In this document: positions 6,611 through 9,742 of the stretch, piece by piece
Position numbering within the stretch: position 1 is the stretch's first letter
How the letters are laid out: every line of letters starts with the position of its first letter
Origin: Gemmatimonadota bacterium
GTDB taxonomy: Bacteria > Gemmatimonadota > Gemmatimonadetes > Longimicrobiales > Gaopeijiaceae
Direction: 5' to 3'
Assembly: GCA_002731735.1 (NCBI GenBank)
Contig: PCCM01000127.1
Coordinates: 1-9,742 of the forward strand
DNA: 9,742 nucleotides
The notes under the pieces: model-generated
What the model was told of the DNA's origin: nothing
Database searches by the model: none
What the model saw: only the letters and a program-made list of their open reading frames with translations
Translations under genes and position numbers: made by a program

Positions 6611-7168
6611 GTGAGCCGGCGACTCGATCTGAGAAGACTTCGCCTGAGGGCCGCCTGGCTTCTCATCCTTCCGTTTTACATTTTTGCGGCCCCCTCGACA
6701 GGCCTGTTGTGGTGGGGTGCCAGCCTGAGCACAGCAGGGCTCTCACTCCGGGCTTGGGCCGCGGGGTCCATTCGGAAGGATCGCGAATTGGCCACTACCG
6801 GACCGTACGCCCATATCCGGAATCCACTATACCTGGGCAGCTTCATGCTCGGCGCCGGCGTGATGGTCGCCGGGGGGCAGTGGGTGTTCGGTGTGGCCTT
6901 CTTGGTACTGTTTCTCCTGGTCTACCGGGTGACCGTACTCCGCGAGGCCAAGGAGCTGGAAGCGCGTTTTGGAGCGAGCTACCGAACGTATGCAGCGCAG
7001 GTGCCCACGGTGTTGCCGCGGATCACACCGTACCGGGCGGGGGATTCGGATTCGCCGCGAGGAAGCTTCTCCCGGGCCCGCTACCTCCGGAATCGCGAAT
7101 GGGAGGCGGCGCTCGGAGCGGTTGCGGCCTTCGGCCTACTGGCTTTGAAGCTGAGGCTCTGGCCTTGA
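6611..7168 (+). CDS. Integral-membrane methyltransferase of the isoprenylcysteine carboxyl methyltransferase/PEMT fold
   Basis: 185 residues from GTG 6611. AGGTG at 6601-6605 is a suitably spaced Shine-Dalgarno. An ATG at 6509 in the same frame would overlap the DUF3108 gene by 44 bases and add a non-conserved head, so I prefer 6611. Membrane helices lie near residues 13-30, 33-51, 73-106 (a hairpin) and 167-184. The family signature is clear: TTGPYAHIRNPLYLGS (62-77, as in GPY..vRHPxYlG), then E112/E115 and RFGASYRTYAAQVPTVLPR (119-137), equivalent to EE..L...fG..Y..Y...vp.flP. Members bind S-adenosylmethionine in the membrane and methylate a lipid or a lipid-modified acceptor. Bacterial members act on varied and mostly unknown substrates, so I assign none. 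The canonical RHP is RNP here. The C-terminal helix beyond the usual motif end is an addition. The gene is last in its direction before the convergent junction. Confidence 0.8.
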   Translation: MSRRLDLRRLRLRAAWLLILPFYIFAAPSTGLLWWGASLSTAGLSLRAWAAGSIRKDRELATTGPYAHIRNPLYLGSFMLGAGVMVAGGQWVFGVAFLVLFLLVYRVTVLREAKELEARFGASYRTYAAQVPTVLPRITPYRAGDSDSPRGSFSRARYLRNREWEAALGAVAAFGLLALKLRLWP

Positions 7169-7191
7169 AGCTCAAGCCCGGCTTTGGAGCT
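7141..7191 (+). repeat. Three imperfect 12-bp direct repeats at the gene's 3' end
   Basis: GGCTTTGAAGCT (7141-7152), GGCCTTGAAGCT (7161-7172) and GGCTTTGGAGCT (7180-7191) differ from each other at one or two positions and recur every 19-20 bp. The first two encode the last residues of the methyltransferase and run over its stop codon; the third lies in the intergenic gap and supplies one arm of the hairpin there. Local duplication during replication is a simple origin. Confidence 0.6.
7169..7191. terminator. Hairpin between convergent genes, possible bidirectional terminator
   Basis: The left arm AGCTCAAGC (7169-7177) pairs with GCTT (7181-7184) and GAGCT (7187-7191) around the loop CCG, leaving a two-base bulge (TG, 7185-7186): nine base pairs in all. 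It starts on the base after the plus-strand stop and ends 14 bp from the end of the minus-strand cytochrome gene, the expected place for a shared terminator. There is no T-run on either strand, so intrinsic termination would be weak; it may instead stabilise the 3' ends. Confidence 0.4.
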
Positions 7192-7205
7192 CACCCTCCC
7201 AGGAT

Positions 7206-7682
7206 CTATTCGATCCCGACTTGGCGTTGTAGCCAACGTATGTAGCCCACGATCTCTAGGACTATTTCGTCCGTCACGCCCGGGACGGGCGGCATGTCCC
7301 CGAATCGCCAGTGATGGGCCTGTACGCCATTGCGCGCGGCAAGAAGGAAGGCCACGTCCGCGTGGTGGTTCGGCTCATAGATGATGTGCACGAGGGGTGG
7401 ACCCTGGGTGGTGCCGTCGCCGGCCGGACCATGACAGACGCTGCAGTTTTGTTCAAACAGAGTCTTGCCGACCGCCACTTCAGGTGGAGATGTCGCCGCG
7501 ATCCCACGGAGCACGACTTGGGTTTCGTCGGTCGGCGGAGCCGTGGTCGCCGGAGCCGAAGATGGAGGCTCGGGTTCCGCACTGCATGCCGCGCCGGCAA
7601 TGGAGAGCAAGAGCGCCGCTCCAACGGGCCAGTATCCTGGTCTGCTACGTTTAGTCACCTTGGCTCCGCGTGTTTGGGACAT
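7206..7682 (-). CDS. Lipoprotein monohaem cytochrome c
   Basis: 158 residues from the ATG at 7682, or 150 from a GTG at 7658 that has a better Shine-Dalgarno (GGAG five bases upstream). Either start lies just after the preceding glycosyltransferase stop at 7690. Numbered from the GTG, the N-terminus is a lipoprotein-type signal (TKRSR, hydrophobic 12-22, AGAAC with C25), followed by a Pro/Ser/Thr/Ala-rich tether to about 45. The haem domain has NCSVCHG (72-76, CXXCH with H76 as axial ligand) and GDMPPVPGVTD, where M122 is the likely distal ligand, then a C-terminal helix (EIVLEIVGYIRWLQRQ) as in class I cytochromes. The protein would sit on the periplasmic side, anchored by lipid, and carry electrons. 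A His-rich patch (NHHADVAF, AHHWRFG) lies between the haem motif and M122. The redox partner is unknown, and the neighbouring genes are LPS genes, so its placement is not explained by function. Confidence 0.85.
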   Translation of the reverse strand: MSQTRGAKVTKRSRPGYWPVGAALLLSIAGAACSAEPEPPSSAPATTAPPTDETQVVLRGIAATSPPEVAVGKTLFEQNCSVCHGPAGDGTTQGPPLVHIIYEPNHHADVAFLLAARNGVQAHHWRFGDMPPVPGVTDEIVLEIVGYIRWLQRQVGIE

Positions 7683-7689
7683 CAGGCGG

Positions 7690-8736
7690 TCACAGGTAGT
7701 TACGGACGGCCAGGTCCACTTTCTCGAGGACCATTTCAACGGTCACTCGTTTCATGCCGTTTCTGTGGTCCATAGAAATCGGATACTCCTCGCCTGGAAA
7801 TTCTGCATAACCATCGACCATGAGGTCGTAGTAACGGCGGTAGGGTCCCGTGCGTTTCGGATTCGTGTACCCGTAGATACCGACGACCGGCGTCTCGAGG
7901 GCCCGACTGATATGTAAAGGTCCTGTGTCAGGGCTTACCGTCAAGGCGCTGCCGTCGAGGATATATATGAGGCGGCGCAGGTCGTCCCCGATGGCGTCGA
8001 TGGGATTGGCTTTCGTCAAGCTGAGAACCTCGTCCGCCATCTGGCGTTCGAGTTTGGCGGGTCCACCCACAAGAACGGGCTGGAGCCCATGCGTCGATTC
8101 GATCTCTTCCAGAACTCGTGCGTATCCCACGGCGGTCCAGTTCTTCTTCGGCTTACTGGTGGCGATCACGACGGAGCAGGCGGGCTTGTCCAATTTGGAG
8201 AAGAACGACGCTTGGGCCTCACGGTCTTCGTCCGCGATCGGGATGTCCCATTCCACGGGCTCGGGATCGACGCCCAGGTGGTGCAGGAACTCGAAGTACT
8301 GCGCCTGCACGTGTTGAGGGGACTGGGGTGCAATACGCTCATTGGTGAAGATCCAGTTACCGTCGCGCGCGCGGGCGGTGTCGAAGCCCAGCTTTCTTTT
8401 CGCTGGCAGCAGACCGACGATGATGCCGGCCTTGAGATAGACCTGGAGCGCGAGGGCGATATCGAAGTGTTGTCCTCGTACGTGGTGGCCGAGGTCGGCG
8501 AAGTTGGTCCAGGACCGTAATCCGCTCCGCCCCCCCTCGAACACGATCAATTCATCGATCGCGGCGTGGCCTTCGACGAGCGCCCTGAGAGACGGTTGCA
8601 TGATCCACGTAATCTCAACGTCCGGCCACGCGCGCTTCAACGCGTTCGCTACCGGCAGCACGTGCACGGCATCACCGATGGCGCTGAGCATCACGATGCA
8701 CACACTGCGGACCGGACCGTTCGCCGGCGCTGTCAT
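7690..8736 (-). CDS. Family 9 glycosyltransferase (ADP-heptose:LPS heptosyltransferase family)
   Basis: 348 residues. ATG at 8736 overlaps the kinase stop by four bases (ATGA); no Shine-Dalgarno is evident, so coupling to the upstream gene is likely. The N-terminal Rossmann half has MLSAIGDAVHVLPVANALKR (16-35), the GD..H..P motif of WaaC/WaaF, with D22 at the position of WaaC's catalytic aspartate. The C-terminal, nucleotide-sugar-binding half has VVIATSKPKKNWTAVGYARV (189-208), VLVGGP (221-226), and SPDTGPLHISRAL (268-280) followed by TPVVGIYGYTNPKRTGPYR, all family hallmarks. Length is typical (320-360). GT9 enzymes add heptose or another sugar to the LPS inner core on the cytoplasmic face of the inner membrane. 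The neighbouring KdkA-like kinase gene fits inner-core work. The particular sugar and linkage cannot be deduced, and no heptose-synthesis gene is in the window. Confidence 0.88.
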   Translation of the reverse strand: MTAPANGPVRSVCIVMLSAIGDAVHVLPVANALKRAWPDVEITWIMQPSLRALVEGHAAIDELIVFEGGRSGLRSWTNFADLGHHVRGQHFDIALALQVYLKAGIIVGLLPAKRKLGFDTARARDGNWIFTNERIAPQSPQHVQAQYFEFLHHLGVDPEPVEWDIPIADEDREAQASFFSKLDKPACSVVIATSKPKKNWTAVGYARVLEEIESTHGLQPVLVGGPAKLERQMADEVLSLTKANPIDAIGDDLRRLIYILDGSALTVSPDTGPLHISRALETPVVGIYGYTNPKRTGPYRRYYDLMVDGYAEFPGEEYPISMDHRNGMKRVTVEMVLEKVDLAVRNYL

Positions 8737-9608
8737 GAGGTTTTGCTGTCGAGTCCGAGCAAACGGCGCATCTCGTCGTTGGTCAGGTTCCCCTCGTCGT
8801 CATGGTCGGACCGTGGGCGTACGCTGTCGAGTTTACGGATCGAACGAGCAAGCCGGCGCCGAAGCCTCTTGGCATTCATGAGGTCGTTCGGTCGGCCCGG
8901 CCTGCACTGGTCCAGGTCGAGGAGAATAGCATGGACGTGCTGCGCTTCTCGTGCAATAAGGACGTTCCCCGCGTTCAGATCCTTGTGACGCACACCCGCC
9001 TTCGACAAGCGCGTGATGAGAGTGTCCGCGCAAGCCAGGGCCTCACGACGTGCTTCCTGGGACGCACGTCCCTCTGAGGGGTTCCCGAACAGCAAATCAG
9101 CGAGGGTCCGAGCGCGGGGCACGAACTCGGTGACCAGGTCGGCACGGTAGATGGCGCCGCTGGGATACACAGCTGCAGCCACGATTCGTGGTGTAACGAA
9201 ACCCATCTCCACGATCCGGGCGCTATTCTCGACCTCACTGAAGCTCCGGGGCCTTCCCGCCCGAAGAAAGCGGTCACCGAAGGCTCTCATGAGCCCGCCT
9301 CGGTAGTAACGTCGAACCAGCCACGGTGGCCCGGCGCTTTCCGGGTTTGCCACGACCGGGACCGGGCCCCTTCCGTAGAGTGTCCGAGAAGCCGAGGCGA
9401 GTGCGGCTTGGTACAGAGATCCATGCTCTGCCACGGCTTGGCTACTCCAAGATACGGCTTCGGTTCGCGCAAGAATCCGTCCTTTCCCCACCTTAATCCG
9501 TTTGAATCCTCTAGACGGTGGCCCGTCCGGGGGGGCCTCCGGCCCAAGGCGGTGATCGTCCTGACGGGACGTATGATCGCCCCCCAAGGAGGTATCGTTG
9601 TCCCTCAT
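8733..9608 (-). CDS. KdkA/WaaP-family lipopolysaccharide (Kdo) kinase
   Basis: 291 residues. ATG at 9608 overlaps the preceding gene's stop (ATGA), which supports this start despite a poorly conserved hydrophilic head of about 35 residues that makes the protein longer than typical KdkA (about 240). Residues 97-105 (LVRRYYRGG) followed by DRFLRAGRPRSFSE (112-125) match KdkA's LR.Y.RGG and the R.F.E block. The catalytic loop is GVRHKDLNAGNVLI (205-218), with D210 and N215, and the metal-binding motif is LLDLDQCRP (229-237), equivalent to the DFD/DRC of KdkA. The fold is a eukaryotic-like protein kinase that acts on sugar: in Haemophilus and Vibrio, KdkA adds phosphate to the 4-OH of Kdo in LPS. 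Phosphates on the inner core let divalent cations bridge neighbouring LPS molecules. The residue pattern favours KdkA over WaaP, but the substrate is not proven. It sits between an unidentified gene and the GT9 gene in one apparent operon. Confidence 0.83.
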   Translation of the reverse strand: MRDNDTSLGGDHTSRQDDHRLGPEAPPDGPPSRGFKRIKVGKGRILARTEAVSWSSQAVAEHGSLYQAALASASRTLYGRGPVPVVANPESAGPPWLVRRYYRGGLMRAFGDRFLRAGRPRSFSEVENSARIVEMGFVTPRIVAAAVYPSGAIYRADLVTEFVPRARTLADLLFGNPSEGRASQEARREALACADTLITRLSKAGVRHKDLNAGNVLIAREAQHVHAILLDLDQCRPGRPNDLMNAKRLRRRLARSIRKLDSVRPRSDHDDEGNLTNDEMRRLLGLDSKTS

Positions 9609-9742
9609 CCGCTGCGCCCCACTCCGTAGCGCTCGCGGGCGCGACCCACACGCTCCAGGACGTCGCTCACCGCGATGCCCGGCATTCGTCCGGGGCGGGC
9701 TCCATAGCGGGCAGGGGTCCGGGTCTCGCCGGGCTCCGTGTA
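9605..9742 (-). CDS. C-terminal end of an unidentified protein, 5' part beyond the window
   Basis: Read on the minus strand from the window edge, 45 codons stay open and end in TGA at 9605-9607, overlapping the kinase ATG by four bases. The overlap is identical in form to the kinase/GT9 junction, which is the main reason for calling it coding. The visible peptide runs from YTEPGETRTPARYGARPGR through MPGIAVSDVLERVGRARER to YGVGRSG; it is rich in Arg and Gly and ends in a probable amphipathic helix. A C-terminal helix of this kind occurs in several glycosyltransferase families, which would fit the neighbours, but too little is present to name a family. Confidence 0.55.
   Translation of the reverse strand, partial: YTEPGETRTPARYGARPGRMPGIAVSDVLERVGRARERYGVGRSG

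Noticed and set aside
8089..8520. 143-codon plus-strand frame inside the GT9 gene
   Set aside because: It is fully antisense to well-matched GT9 motifs, and its peptide looks like a complement of that gene.
1..9742. CRISPR arrays, tRNA/rRNA genes, insertion sequences or phage genes
   Set aside because: I saw no regularly spaced repeats, cloverleaf-like sequence, transposase motifs or terminal inverted repeats; nearly all bases belong to conserved envelope genes.

Overview
The window is a gene-dense, GC-rich stretch of a Gram-negative bacterial chromosome carrying cell-envelope genes. Lipid A and LPS genes imply an outer membrane. A receiver-PglZ protein of the PorX type, frequent GTG and TTG starts, and one TAnnTTTG-like promoter motif fit a member of the Fibrobacterota-Chlorobiota-Bacteroidota-Gemmatimonadota group. 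Gemmatimonadota is my best guess from GC content and gene content; it is not proven by the sequence.

Plus strand, 1-7168: the 3' part of a TonB-like protein, a complete PorX-like response regulator/alkaline-phosphatase-fold protein, an MsbA-type ABC exporter and an LpxL/HtrB-type lipid A acyltransferase follow one another, the last two junctions being 4-nt stop/start overlaps. A 66-bp gap holding a possible promoter separates these from a family 2 glycosyltransferase, whose stop overlaps the start of a secreted DUF3108 protein. After a 58-bp gap comes a small membrane methyltransferase of the isoprenylcysteine carboxyl methyltransferase/PEMT fold.

Minus strand, 9742-7206, converging on the first set: the C-terminal end of an unidentified protein, a KdkA-like LPS kinase, a GT9 heptosyltransferase-family protein, and a lipoprotein monohaem cytochrome c. 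The first two junctions are ATGA overlaps. A hairpin lies in the 37 bp between the converging gene ends and may end both transcripts.

Together the genes describe building and exporting lipid A/LPS: acylation (LpxL-like), flipping across the inner membrane (MsbA), sugar addition (GT2, GT9) and core phosphorylation (KdkA-like). A phospho-signalling protein with an intact metallo-hydrolase site sits directly upstream of the exporter. I see no mobile element, CRISPR array, RNA gene, phage gene or defence system. No gene-free stretch exceeds 66 bp. The window is mostly ordinary envelope housekeeping; the receiver-PglZ protein and its placement are its most interesting part.
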